From assembly GCA_963817755.1 (NCBI GenBank), contig CAWFPB010000001.1, positions 558,001 through 622,000 on the forward strand: a stretch of 64,000 nucleotides of DNA. The letters run 5' to 3'. The DNA comes from Oleiagrimonas sp963817755. GTDB lineage: Bacteria; Pseudomonadota; Gammaproteobacteria; Xanthomonadales; Rhodanobacteraceae. Positions 8,633 through 17,095 of this stretch are shown in pieces; within the stretch, counting starts at the first letter, position 1; the number at the start of each line of letters is the position of its first letter. The notes under the pieces are model-generated. The model made no database searches. It was not told the DNA's origin and saw nothing but the letters and a program-made list of their open reading frames with translations. The position numbers and the translations under genes are program-made.

Positions 8633-9013
8633 CTAGCGCGTCGCGGCTTGGCCTTCGCTTCGCGCCAGGCACCCGATGCCGGCCACGATCAGCAGGGCGC
8701 CGACATACTGTACCGGGCCGATGCGGTCGCCGAAGATCGGCACCGACAGCAACAGGCCGCTGACCACGTCCAGGTGCGAGGCCGCGAAGGCGGGGCCGAT
8801 CGGCGCGTGCTTGAGCAATGTCATCCAGGTGAAGAAGGCGCCGACATAGCCGGCGATGGCGCCGTACACCCAGGGTTCGGCAAACAGGCGGCCCAGCCAG
8901 TGCACGCTCGGCTCCAGCGGCAGGGCATGCATGCCGGCCAGCTTGAAGCAGACCTGGGCCAGGGTGTCGAAGGCCAGCAGCATGGTGAAACCGATCAGGT
9001 AGAAGCGTTTCAC
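8633..9013 (-). CDS. Half-size EamA/SMR-like membrane transporter, second of a pair
   Basis: 126-aa, four-helix membrane protein of the drug/metabolite transporter superfamily. It begins with a GTG at 9013 that overlaps the stop of the preceding transporter gene (GTGA). Visible signs are a first helix with an LAFDTLAQVCFKLAG pattern, a WVYGAIAGYVGAFFTWM helix, and a C-terminal helix ending at GIGCLARS. Two adjacent half-size members usually make a heterodimer, as with ArnE/ArnF, which flips an undecaprenyl-linked sugar. The substrate here is unknown; an acyl or lipid-linked product is suggested by the neighbours. Confidence 0.78.
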   Translation of the reverse strand: MKRFYLIGFTMLLAFDTLAQVCFKLAGMHALPLEPSVHWLGRLFAEPWVYGAIAGYVGAFFTWMTLLKHAPIGPAFAASHLDVVSGLLLSVPIFGDRIGPVQYVGALLIVAGIGCLARSEGQAATR

Positions 9014-9369
9014 GGATGCACTCCGACCAGGGCCACGCCGGCGGTCACCAGCACGATGCCGAGCAGTCGCATGCGGGTGATGCGTTCGCCAAACAGGCCG
9101 CGCCCGGCCAGCATGATCAGCGCGATGCTGATCGAGCCCAGCAGCAGCCCGCGACCCAACGGCACCAGGCTCAGGAAGGCGATCCAGGCCAGGAACTGCA
9201 CCACGTAGCAGCCACCGCCGAGCCAGATCCACGGGCGCGCCAGCATGTGCTTCCAGCGCGCCACGCCGTGGCCGGCCTGCGGATGGCTGGCGGCCGCCTT
9301 GAAGGCCAGCTGGCCGGCGGTGTCCATGGACACCGTCAGCATCCACAGGGCGACCATGGCGCCCGTCAA
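9010..9369 (-). CDS. Half-size EamA/SMR-like membrane transporter, first of a pair
   Basis: 119-aa protein with four predicted membrane helices. The first contains LTVSMDTAGQLAFKAAA, similar in pattern to the start of its neighbour, so the pair looks like an ancient duplication. The last helix runs through LLGIVLVTAGVALVGV. It starts 28 bp after the hydrolase stop and overlaps the next transporter gene by 4 bp. It probably works as a heterodimer with that neighbour in the inner membrane. No Ara4N-lipid genes are present, so an ArnE role is unlikely. Confidence 0.78.
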   Translation of the reverse strand: MTGAMVALWMLTVSMDTAGQLAFKAAASHPQAGHGVARWKHMLARPWIWLGGGCYVVQFLAWIAFLSLVPLGRGLLLGSISIALIMLAGRGLFGERITRMRLLGIVLVTAGVALVGVHP

Positions 9370-9397
9370 CGGCCCGGTCCGCGGCGCACGGCAGTCG

Positions 9398-10240
9398 TCA
9401 TGCCGCGCTGGCCAGCGCGGACGGGTCCAGCTCGCCGTGGCGGATGAAGAAGTCCGACAGCTTGGCGTGCAGCAGGCGCCGCTGCCGGTCGATGGTGATC
9501 ATGTGGTAGCTGTCCTCCAGCGGCAGCATCTCCACCGGACCGGCGACCTTGCGTGCCACCAGATCGGCGTTCGAGCGCATGCTGGCGACGTCGTCCTCGG
9601 TGGCGTGCGCGACCAGGCACGGTGCGGTCACCCCGGGCAGCAGGCGGCGGGTGCGCGCGGCCAGGGTGTACATGTCGGCCAGCGAATGCCAGGGATTGCC
9701 GGGCAGTCCGGCGGCGGCGCTGTCGCCGCCCAGCATCGCGGCGCTGACGGTGGCGCGGATGCGCTCGTCGCGCAGGCCGTAGGGCGGGCGTTCCATGAAA
9801 CTCATGCCGCGACCCAGGCCCAGTTTCTTCACCAGCGGAAGCATGAAGGACAGGCGGCCCGTCCAGGGGATGCTCCAGCCGTCGTAGCGGAAGGTCACGC
9901 CGAGCACACCGACGCCACGGATGCGGTCGGGTTGCTCGGCAGCCAGCATCAGCGACAGCAGGGCGCCCATCGACAGGCCAGCCACGAAGACATGCTCGCA
10001 GCGCTCGTGCAGGGCATCGGCCGCGCGCTTGACGCTTTCGTACCAATCGGTCCAGCCGGTGGCCAGCAGGTCGTCGTCGTTGCCGCAGTGCCCGGCCAGC
10101 TGCATGCCGTGCACGGTGAAGCCGGCGCGATGCAGGCCCTTGCCCAGCAGGCGCATCTCCGCCGGCGTGCCGGTCAGGCCGTGGATCAGCAGCACTCCGC
10201 TGGAGCCGCCTTCGAACAGGAACTCGACGTTGTCGATCAT
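9398..10240 (-). CDS. Alpha/beta hydrolase (S33/carboxylesterase type)
   Basis: 280-aa serine hydrolase without a signal peptide. Oxyanion-hole HG is at residues 20-21 (LLIHGLTGTP), nucleophile Ser90 in the elbow GLSMGA, acid Asp216/217 (ATEDDV) and His246 (SYHMIT). The fold resembles monoacylglycerol lipase or carboxylesterase Est30-type enzymes. The ATG at 10240 is preferred over one 75 bp upstream because GAGG lies six bases before it. With ACP and KAS genes downstream it could be a thioesterase or lipase acting on the acyl product; that is inference. Confidence 0.85.
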   Translation of the reverse strand: MIDNVEFLFEGGSSGVLLIHGLTGTPAEMRLLGKGLHRAGFTVHGMQLAGHCGNDDDLLATGWTDWYESVKRAADALHERCEHVFVAGLSMGALLSLMLAAEQPDRIRGVGVLGVTFRYDGWSIPWTGRLSFMLPLVKKLGLGRGMSFMERPPYGLRDERIRATVSAAMLGGDSAAAGLPGNPWHSLADMYTLAARTRRLLPGVTAPCLVAHATEDDVASMRSNADLVARKVAGPVEMLPLEDSYHMITIDRQRRLLHAKLSDFFIRHGELDPSALASAA

Positions 10241-10331
10241 GTGGCCTCGTGAAAGGGCGCCCGTTGCGGCGCCTGTCTGGTCTGCCCGCAGGCTGGCACG
10301 CAGCGGTTTCGACAACCTTTCAGCAATCGAT

Positions 10332-11255
10332 TCAGTGCGTTGCGCCGTGACCGGGCAGGAAGCGCACCAGCACCCGCTGGCCGATGCGCAGGGACTGGGG
10401 ATGGTCGAAGCGCAACCGGCACTGGACGGTGCGCGTATTGGCGCGTACCGAGGGGTCCTCGGCCAGCTTGGAGGGTCCGAACACCTGGCCGACGAAGGTC
10501 ACCCGGGCCGTGCCAACTGGCTCGTCGTTGTCGTCGTTGAGCACGATCTGCGCGCGCATGCCCTTGTGCACCTTGGCCACGTAGTCGCTGTTGATCTCCG
10601 CCTCGACGATGCGCGGTGCGTCGGGAAGCAGGGTGAACAGCGGGCCCGATTGCGCCGACACGCTCTCGCCCGGCTGCACATGCACTTCGCTGACCTGCGC
10701 CGCCAGCGGCGCGCGCAGGGTGTGCCGGTCCAGGGCATGCCGGGCCTGTTCAAGTGCGCCCCGGGCGACCGTCACGGCCGCCTTGGCCGCCGCGCCGCGC
10801 GCCGCGAGCTGGTCGGCCTTGCTGGCGGCGTCGGTGGCGTCCTGGCCGGCATCGGCGCCGGCCGCCGCGGCCTGCTGCAGGGTGCGCGCGCGCTGTCGTG
10901 CCGCCTTAAGCTGCAGCGCGATCAGTTGCGCCTGGGCCTGCGCCTGGGCCAGCTTGCCGCGGGCGATGTCCACCGCCGCGCTGGCGTCGCCGGATTTCAG
11001 CGTCGCCAGCACCTGGCCGTCGTGCACGTGGTCGCCCACGTGCACCTTGACCGCGTCGACCACCCCGGGCACCGCAGCGCTCAGCGGCAGCAGCCCGCCC
11101 TCCACGGCAATGGTGCCGCGCGACACGGCAACGTACTGCGCCACCTCGCCATCATGTTTCGGCGCTTGCGCGGCCTTGCCGCGGCCGCAGCCGGACACGA
11201 GGGCGGTGCAGGCCAGCAACAGGACGACGGAAGGGCGGACAGGGAGCATCTTCAT
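10332..11255 (-). CDS. HlyD/MFP-type periplasmic adaptor lipoprotein
   Basis: 307-aa membrane fusion protein that would bridge the inner-membrane ABC exporter to the outer-membrane factor. The signal ends in a lipobox with Cys23 (LVSGC). Residues around 45-80 form the lipoyl half-motif (GVVDAVKVHVGDHVHDGQVL). Residues 90-175 are an alanine- and glutamine-rich coiled-coil hairpin. The second lipoyl half contains LRAPLAAQVSEVHVQPGESV. It starts directly after the ATPase stop codon, so it is cotranscribed. Confidence 0.9.
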   Translation of the reverse strand: MKMLPVRPSVVLLLACTALVSGCGRGKAAQAPKHDGEVAQYVAVSRGTIAVEGGLLPLSAAVPGVVDAVKVHVGDHVHDGQVLATLKSGDASAAVDIARGKLAQAQAQAQLIALQLKAARQRARTLQQAAAAGADAGQDATDAASKADQLAARGAAAKAAVTVARGALEQARHALDRHTLRAPLAAQVSEVHVQPGESVSAQSGPLFTLLPDAPRIVEAEINSDYVAKVHKGMRAQIVLNDDNDEPVGTARVTFVGQVFGPSKLAEDPSVRANTRTVQCRLRFDHPQSLRIGQRVLVRFLPGHGATH

Positions 11256-11990
11256 TCAGGAACTCGCTTGGGAAACGGGGCGCGGACCGGCCTGCGCGAT
11301 GCGCCGGTCCTCGAGGATGCGGCCGTCCTCCATGGACAGCAGGCGGTCGGCGTGGCCGATCAGGCGCGGATCGTGACTGACGCACAGCACCGTGGTGCCG
11401 TGGCGCCGGGCGATGCGATGCAGCATCTCGATGACCATCTGGCCGTTGGCGGCATCCAGCGCGCTGGTCGGTTCGTCGGCGAACAGCAGGTCCGGCTGCT
11501 TGGCCAGGGCGCGGGCGATCGCCACGCGCTGCTTCTCGCCGCCGGACAGCTCGATCGGGCGCATGTGCATGCGCGGAGCCATGCCGACCTCGGCCAGCGC
11601 CTCTTCGGCGCGCTGGCGCGCGTCCGTGCGGCCCATGCCCATGTAGTCGAGCGGCAGCGCGACCTGCTCGAAGGCAGTCAGCGCGGGGAACAGGTTGAAG
11701 CCCTGGAACACGAAGCCGGTGTGTTCCAGGCGGAAGTGCTCCAGCGCGTGCTTGTCCATGCCGTTCAGGCGCTGGCCGAGCGCGTCGACGGTGCCGGTGT
11801 CGACGGCCTGCAGGCCGCTGAGGATGGACAGCAGCGTGCTCTTGCCGCAGCCGGACGGGCCCGAGATCAGGGTCAGCTCGCCCGGCTCGACGCGCAGGGT
11901 CAGGTCACGCAGGATGCGGGTGGAAATGCGGCCGGAGACGAACGACTTGGACACGTTCTCGGCGACGATGCTGCTGGCGGGTCGGTTCAT
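11256..11990 (-). CDS. ABC exporter ATP-binding protein (LolD/MacB/DevA-like)
   Basis: 244-aa ATPase with Walker A GPSGCGKS (residues 44-51), a Q-loop in FVFQGFNL, signature LSGGEKQRVAIARAL, Walker B LLFADEPTSALD and an H-loop in CVSHD. The family energises FtsX-type permeases in type VII ABC systems, which drive periplasmic transenvelope pumps instead of moving substrate through the membrane domain. It lies between the permease and adaptor genes, with 7 bp to the permease and none to the adaptor. Confidence 0.92.
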   Translation of the reverse strand: MNRPASSIVAENVSKSFVSGRISTRILRDLTLRVEPGELTLISGPSGCGKSTLLSILSGLQAVDTGTVDALGQRLNGMDKHALEHFRLEHTGFVFQGFNLFPALTAFEQVALPLDYMGMGRTDARQRAEEALAEVGMAPRMHMRPIELSGGEKQRVAIARALAKQPDLLFADEPTSALDAANGQMVIEMLHRIARRHGTTVLCVSHDPRLIGHADRLLSMEDGRILEDRRIAQAGPRPVSQASS

Positions 11991-11997
11991 GGGTCGA

Positions 11998-13128
11998 TCA
12001 CCTCAGCAGCGTGGCCGGATCGGCGCGCCGGAGGCTGCGCATGGAGGCCAGGCCCGAGACCATGGCCAGGGCCAGGATCAGCAGCACGCAGGCCAGTGTG
12101 ACGGGCACATCGAGCACCACCGGCACGTCCTGCTCCCGCGCCAGGGCGATCAGCAGCGTGCCCAGCACGGCCGCGCCGGCCAGGCCGATGGCGCCCACCC
12201 ACAGGGCCTGCTCCAGGACCACCTTGCGCAGCGCGCGCACGCCCACGCCCAGGGCATTGAGGGTGGCGTATTCGCGCACCGAACCCACCACCGCGGCGAC
12301 CAGCGCCTGGCTGGTGATGACCGCGCCGACCAGGAACACGATCCCGGCCAGGAACAGCACGCCGGCTCCGGCGCCGGTATCGAACAGCCAGAACAGCATC
12401 GAGCGCCGCGCGAAGGCCTTGGCCGACCAGGCCTCGTAGGGTCCGAAGCCCTTGTGGCCGTGCAGCGAGGCCGCGACCCGGGCGGCCTGCGACGGGTCGC
12501 GCAGCTTGGCGACCAGGTAGGTGGGCCGGCCGATGTCGGCGGGATCGGAGTCCAGCCGGCGCGCCGTGTCCAGCGACGCCACCACGTTGACGCCGCCCAG
12601 GGCGCGCAGGCCGTTGGCGACGCCGACCACGCGCACGCGGTGGCCGTTGATGGTGGCCGTGCCGCCGATGCCCACGCCCAGCTTGTCCAGGTCGGCGCGA
12701 TCGACGATGACCGCGTCGGGCGCATTCAGCCGCTGGCGCAGTTCCGGCGGCAGCGCGCGGGAGAACATCAGGCCCTTGGGACCGGCATCGATGCCGGAGA
12801 CGAACACGGACACGCCGCCGGTACCGCCGGCGCGCCAGTCGCCGTCGACCCACAGGAACGGCTCGACGCGGGTCACCTGCGGATTCATGTGCAGCAGGGT
12901 CGACACGTCCGGCGAGATCGAGCGGCCCTGGTCCACGCTCTGCGTGCCCGGGAACCCGATCCAGATGTCGGCGCTGGAACCGGTGATGTAGACCGCGGCG
13001 CCGCCGAAGATGCCCAGCACCAGCGCGGCCTGCAGCAGCTGCAGCAAACCGGCGAAGCCGACCGCCAGCACGGCGGGCAGGAACCGGCGCCACTCGTAGA
13101 TCAGCGTCTTGCGGGCCAGCGCCACCAT
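11998..13128 (-). CDS. FtsX/MacB-family ABC permease (DevC-like)
   Basis: 376-aa permease. It has an N-terminal membrane helix (about residues 18-42), a large periplasmic domain (about 45-250) and three C-terminal helices beginning near GAGAGVLFLAGIVFLVGAV. It ends in a short RRADPATLLR tail typical of FtsX-domain proteins. This topology matches mechanotransmission permeases such as DevC or MacB without its fused ATPase. The ATG at 13128 overlaps the stop of the outer-membrane factor gene (ATGA). Confidence 0.9.
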   Translation of the reverse strand: MVALARKTLIYEWRRFLPAVLAVGFAGLLQLLQAALVLGIFGGAAVYITGSSADIWIGFPGTQSVDQGRSISPDVSTLLHMNPQVTRVEPFLWVDGDWRAGGTGGVSVFVSGIDAGPKGLMFSRALPPELRQRLNAPDAVIVDRADLDKLGVGIGGTATINGHRVRVVGVANGLRALGGVNVVASLDTARRLDSDPADIGRPTYLVAKLRDPSQAARVAASLHGHKGFGPYEAWSAKAFARRSMLFWLFDTGAGAGVLFLAGIVFLVGAVITSQALVAAVVGSVREYATLNALGVGVRALRKVVLEQALWVGAIGLAGAAVLGTLLIALAREQDVPVVLDVPVTLACVLLILALAMVSGLASMRSLRRADPATLLR

Positions 13129-14606
13129 CAGTGCGTGCTCCGGCGGGCGCTGGCCACGCTGTCGTCCCGGGCCGGCAGCGGCGGCGCGCCGCCGAGGGCC
13201 TTGTACAGGGCGATATAGGCCAGGTCGCGGTCGCTGCGTGCGCGGGCCAGTTCGATCTGCGCGCGGGAGCGAGCGATGCGGATGTCGGCGCCGTCCAGAT
13301 CGCTGGACAGGCCCAGGTGGCGCCGGGTCTGCTGCGCGGATGCGGCCTGGTTCCAGGCCGCGCATGCCGCCTCGATGGCGTGCTCGCGCAGGCGTTGCTG
13401 CTGCAGGTTGCCCAGCGCGGTCTCGACCTCGGCCACGCCGGTCAGCACCGCCTTGCGGTAGTTCAGCACGGCGGCCTTCAGCAGGTGTCCCTGGGCGACC
13501 TTGTGCGACACGCGCATGCCCCAGTCGAACAGCGGGATCTGGATCAGCGGGCCCACCGTGGCGATGGCGTTGGTGCCCGAGTTGTGCTTGTAGGAGGCGA
13601 TGTTGGCCGACCACAGCATGGACGCACCCAGGCCGATGCGCGGGTACATGTCCGCACGGGCGATGCCCAACTGGCCGGCGGCCGACACCACCTGCGCCTC
13701 GGCCCGGGCGATGCCGGGACGCGAGCGCAGCAGTTCGGCCGGCGCCGCGACCGGGCCGTGCGGGCCCAGTTTCGGCAGCGATGCCGGTTTCAGCCAGGCC
13801 GGGTCCGGTGCGTCGCGACCCAGAAGCAGGGCCAGTTGCTGGGCGGCGGCGTGCGCCTGCATGCGTGGCACCGCCTGGTCGGCGCGCGCCGACGCCAGGG
13901 CCGCCCGGGCCTTGGCCAGGTCGGCGTCGCTGGACAACTTCAGTTGCACGCGCTTGCGGGTCAGCGCCACCTGCCTGCGGCGGGCCTCGACGATATGCCC
14001 GAGCAGCCGGACCTGGCGCTGGGCCGCGCGCAGGCGCACCAGGTCGCGCACCACCTCGGCCACCAGCGACACGCGGGCGGCGCGCAGGGTTGCCACCGCA
14101 TCCAGGTAGTGGCCGGTGGCGATACGGTCGGTGGCCTGGCCGCGGCCGAACAGCCCCAGTTCCCAGGTGGAATCGAAGCCGATCACGAAATAGGACGCGC
14201 TGGCGTCGGGGTCGATCGGATTGGCGGTGTGCAGGCCCAGGTGCGGGCGCAGCGGCGCCATCCGGTCGCCGTACAGCGCGCGCGCCGCGCGCAGGTGCTC
14301 GCGGGCGATCGAGACATCGGGGTTGTCGTGCAGGGCCTGGTCGACCAGTCGATCGAGCAGGGGATCGTGGAAGGCCTTCCACCAGGCATGCAGGTCCACG
14401 GGCGGACGCGCCGGGGCGCCGGTCGCGCTGCGCCAGTGCGCCGGCATCGAGCGATCCAGCTTGGGCAGCGGCGTGCGGATGCATCCGCCCAGTGACAGGA
14501 CGAGGCCGGCCAAGGCTGCCGGCGCCAAGCATCGACGGATAAGGTTGGAGTTCTTTGCTACGCGCTTCAAGCTCGTTCTCGCCCGGGTTCCCACGGAATC
14601 ATTCAT
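13128..14606 (-). CDS. Outer-membrane efflux lipoprotein (TolC/NodT type)
   Basis: 492-aa outer-membrane factor with a lipobox at Cys42 (LSLGGC) after a long positively charged leader. Two TolC-like repeats are visible: helical hairpins in RDLVRLRAAQRQVRLL and in the segment ending LGLSSDLDGADI, and beta segments such as the one around YPRIGLGASM. It forms the exit duct for the ABC exporter. Having its own OMF gene makes the pump self-sufficient. Its ATG overlaps the stop of the kinase gene. Confidence 0.9.
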   Translation of the reverse strand: MNDSVGTRARTSLKRVAKNSNLIRRCLAPAALAGLVLSLGGCIRTPLPKLDRSMPAHWRSATGAPARPPVDLHAWWKAFHDPLLDRLVDQALHDNPDVSIAREHLRAARALYGDRMAPLRPHLGLHTANPIDPDASASYFVIGFDSTWELGLFGRGQATDRIATGHYLDAVATLRAARVSLVAEVVRDLVRLRAAQRQVRLLGHIVEARRRQVALTRKRVQLKLSSDADLAKARAALASARADQAVPRMQAHAAAQQLALLLGRDAPDPAWLKPASLPKLGPHGPVAAPAELLRSRPGIARAEAQVVSAAGQLGIARADMYPRIGLGASMLWSANIASYKHNSGTNAIATVGPLIQIPLFDWGMRVSHKVAQGHLLKAAVLNYRKAVLTGVAEVETALGNLQQQRLREHAIEAACAAWNQAASAQQTRRHLGLSSDLDGADIRIARSRAQIELARARSDRDLAYIALYKALGGAPPLPARDDSVASARRSTH

Positions 14607-16024
14607 GCACCGCTCTCGATGGCAGGGATTCGAATCTCCACGCGCAGCCCACCACTTCTGGCGCGTGCATAGACCACCTCTGCGCCATGGTGTTCCGCGA
14701 TGCGTTGCACGATGGCCAGCCCCAGGCCGGTGCCACCTTCCGGTGCGGCCGGTGCACGAAAGAATCGCTCCCCCAGGCGGGGCAGGAATGCTTCGGGCAC
14801 GCCGGGGCCGTCATCCTCCACGGTGATGACATGGCGGGCGTCGTCCGCATTCCGGATCAGGCCGACCGTGACGTGCCCGCCCTCGCCAGCATAACGCAGC
14901 GCGTTGTCCAGAAGGTTGTTGATCATCTCCTGCAGCGCGTGCGGATTGCCGTTCACGATGGTCGGCTCGGAGGGGCCCTCGTAGCCCAGGTCGATGCGCC
15001 CGGCGATGGCCTCGGGCACGCGTTCGCCGACGCAGTCGGGAAGCAGCTTCGCCAGGTCCAGCCTGGACATGTTCGCGTCACCGTCGCGCGGCGTCTGCGC
15101 GCGCGTCAGGGCCAGCAACTGGTGCGTGGTCCGGGCCGCGCGACTGTTCAGGCGCTGGATGTGCTCGAGCGCGTCGTGCAGCTGCGCGTCGTCGGGGTGC
15201 GCCCGCGCCCGGTCCACGTGCAGGGCCATGCCGGCCAGCGGGGTGCGCAACTGGTGCGCGGCGTCGGCGACGAAGCGCTCGTGCAGGGACATCAGCTCGC
15301 GCAGGCGCGAGAACAGGCCGTCGATGGTGCGCGTGAGCGGCAGCAGTTCGACTGGCACGTCGCTGTCGTCGATCGGGGCCAGGGTGTGTTCGCGCCGTGC
15401 CAGGCGTTGCACCAGCGGATCCAGTCCGCGCAGGCCGAAGGTGACGCCCAGCCAGGCCAGGGCCAGCAGCAGGGCGATCAGCAGGCACTGCAGGGAAACG
15501 CTCATCACCAGGATCTCGCGCGCCACCTCCTGGCGGTCGTGCAGGGTCTCGGCGACCGAGATCTCCAGCACGTCGTGGGCATCGCGCGGATTTCGGATGG
15601 TGATGGTCGCGGCACGCACGTGTTCATGGTCGACGGTGGCGTTGGAAAGCACTGGAGGCTGCCCCAGGGCGATCGGTTCGGCGGGCAGCGGCAGTTTCTC
15701 GTTGCCGCTGATCAGGCCCCGCTTGCGGCTGCGGATGTTGAAGAAGTTGCGACCCCGGGGGTCGTAGTCGAGCAGGAAGCGCGCCTGCGAGGAGATGTCC
15801 CCGGGCAGCGACTCGTGCCGCAGCAGTTCCGCCAGCGAGACCGCGTCGTCGGCCAGCGCGCGATCATGCACGTGGTTGGAATAGGACAGGGCGACGGTGT
15901 AGGTGAGCAGGGCGTCGAGCAGCAGCAACAGCAGCATCGGGATCAGCAGGAAGGCCAGCAGGCGCCGGCGCAGGCTGGGACGCCGGCGTCGACCTGGGAC
16001 CTCGGTGCGCTGTGCTGCGCTCAC
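14603..16024 (-). CDS. Sensor histidine kinase (TctE/QseC-like)
   Basis: 473-aa membrane kinase. TM1 is about residues 21-47, the periplasmic sensor about 48-170 and TM2 about 171-198. Phospho-acceptor His257 is in ADAAHQLRTPL, followed by the N-box (NNLLDNALRYA), G1 (DDGPGVP) and G2 (GTGLGLAIV). The sensor resembles the 2CSK_N type found in TctE and QseC-like kinases. The GTG at 16024 overlaps the regulator stop (GTGA). It presumably senses a periplasmic stress or the exported product and controls the attached pump. Confidence 0.92.
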   Translation of the reverse strand: MSAAQRTEVPGRRRRPSLRRRLLAFLLIPMLLLLLLDALLTYTVALSYSNHVHDRALADDAVSLAELLRHESLPGDISSQARFLLDYDPRGRNFFNIRSRKRGLISGNEKLPLPAEPIALGQPPVLSNATVDHEHVRAATITIRNPRDAHDVLEISVAETLHDRQEVAREILVMSVSLQCLLIALLLALAWLGVTFGLRGLDPLVQRLARREHTLAPIDDSDVPVELLPLTRTIDGLFSRLRELMSLHERFVADAAHQLRTPLAGMALHVDRARAHPDDAQLHDALEHIQRLNSRAARTTHQLLALTRAQTPRDGDANMSRLDLAKLLPDCVGERVPEAIAGRIDLGYEGPSEPTIVNGNPHALQEMINNLLDNALRYAGEGGHVTVGLIRNADDARHVITVEDDGPGVPEAFLPRLGERFFRAPAAPEGGTGLGLAIVQRIAEHHGAEVVYARARSGGLRVEIRIPAIESGA

Positions 16025-16707
16025 GGTGTCTCCTGCCCCGCCTCGATTTCCTCGAGCATGTAGCCCAGGCCGCGCACCGTGCGCACCTGCGTGCCCGAAC
16101 CGCGCAGCTTGCGGCGCAGCCGGTGCATGGCGATGTCCAGGCCGTTGTCGGTCAGTTCCTGGTCCCAGTTGCACATCGCCTCGATCAGTTGCGAGCGGCT
16201 GGTCAGGCGGTCCTGGCGCAGCACCAGGGCCTCGAGCAGGCTGAATTCGCGGGCGGTCAGTTCCAGGGTGTCCTTGCCGATCCAGGCGCGGCGGCCCGGC
16301 AGGTCCAGGCGCAGGTTGCCGAGGGTGAGCTCGGGCGCGCCGCGACTGGCCCGACGGCGCAGCAGAGCACGGGTGCGGGCGGCGAATTCGGTCAGCGCGA
16401 ACGGCTTGACCAGGTAGTCGTCGGCGCCCAGGTCCAGCACGCGCACGCGTTCCTCCAGGTCGTCGCGTGCCGTCACCACCAGCACCGAGAGCTGGTCGCC
16501 GCGCCGGCGCAGGCGCCGGAGGACATCGGTGCCGTCCAGACCCGGCAGGCCCAGGTCCAGCACCAGCAGGTCGTATTCGTGGCTGGCGAGAGCGTGGTCG
16601 GCCTGGCTTCCGCTGTCGACCAGGTCGACGCTGTGGCCGCTTTCGCGCAAATCGGCCGCCAGCCCGGCGGCAATCGCGGGATCGTCTTCGACAACCAGGA
16701 CACGCAT
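16021..16707 (-). CDS. OmpR-family response regulator (TctD/QseB-like)
   Basis: 228-aa two-domain regulator. The receiver has acidic pocket Asp8/Asp9, phospho-acceptor Asp51 (LVLDLGLPG) and Lys101 (YLVKPF). The C-terminal winged helix contains LTAREFSLLEALV, then TDNGLDIAMHRLRRKL and a wing ending RGLGYML. It is the first gene of a six-gene overlapping set, so it likely autoregulates the whole operon. A 15-bp palindrome upstream is a candidate binding site. Confidence 0.93.
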   Translation of the reverse strand: MRVLVVEDDPAIAAGLAADLRESGHSVDLVDSGSQADHALASHEYDLLVLDLGLPGLDGTDVLRRLRRRGDQLSVLVVTARDDLEERVRVLDLGADDYLVKPFALTEFAARTRALLRRRASRGAPELTLGNLRLDLPGRRAWIGKDTLELTAREFSLLEALVLRQDRLTSRSQLIEAMCNWDQELTDNGLDIAMHRLRRKLRGSGTQVRTVRGLGYMLEEIEAGQETP

Positions 16708-16795
16708 GCAGGATCGTCCAGTTCCGGGGACGCCATTCGGCGTCGTTGCAAACAGGCACCCATGACGGTGCCCATTCTTCTTGTCAGGCTACGCA

Positions 16796-16801
16796 ATGAT
16801 A
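16796..16801 (-). promoter_or_regulatory. Candidate -10 box for the regulator-kinase-exporter operon
   Basis: On the minus strand this reads TATCAT, about 90 bp upstream of the regulator ATG. No convincing -35 hexamer sits 16-18 bp away, which would fit an activator-dependent promoter. Confidence 0.3.
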
Positions 16802-16826
16802 CTTACTGGCGGCTTTGCACAGTCAG

Positions 16827-16841
16827 GTTCCGGACCGGAAC
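16827..16841. promoter_or_regulatory. 15-bp palindrome, candidate operator
   Basis: GTTCCGG-A-CCGGAAC has perfect 7-bp arms around one central base. It lies in the 388-bp divergent gap between the regulator gene (minus) and the M1 peptidase gene (plus). Its centre is about 45 bp upstream of the start site predicted from the TATCAT box, a usual position for an activator. The rest of the gap shows no gene. Confidence 0.4.
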
Positions 16842-17095
16842 GCGAACCATGCGCATCCTCGCCGTGCGCCGGAGGGGCCGTGTACCGCCCCCTGTATAAG
16901 GTGGCTGCCGTTCATGTTATGCGAATGACGATGTGATGGCCCACGACGCCGTCACGGCAAGGGTGCGACGAAATCCATTGCGTGCACATGCGTGACCAAT
17001 GACGCTTGCCCAACGGCCGTGGACCGTCGCAGTATGGGAGCGCTGTGCTGCCGGGGGCAGCACGGGATACCGCATCCAGAGCATCGGGGGAACCA

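Noticed and set aside
13131..14495. Long plus-strand open frame opposite the outer-membrane factor gene
   Set aside because: Typical high-GC shadow; composition is Arg/Gly/Ala/Gln/His-rich with no domain, and the minus strand has a clear family match. The same holds for other long antisense frames, for example at 39643-42891 and 46827-51497.
16024..16759. Extension of the histidine kinase frame to 718 residues
   Set aside because: The extra N-terminal part is the antisense-frame shadow of the response regulator, rich in Arg/Pro/Ala. The GTG at 16024 with the GTGA overlap is the natural start.
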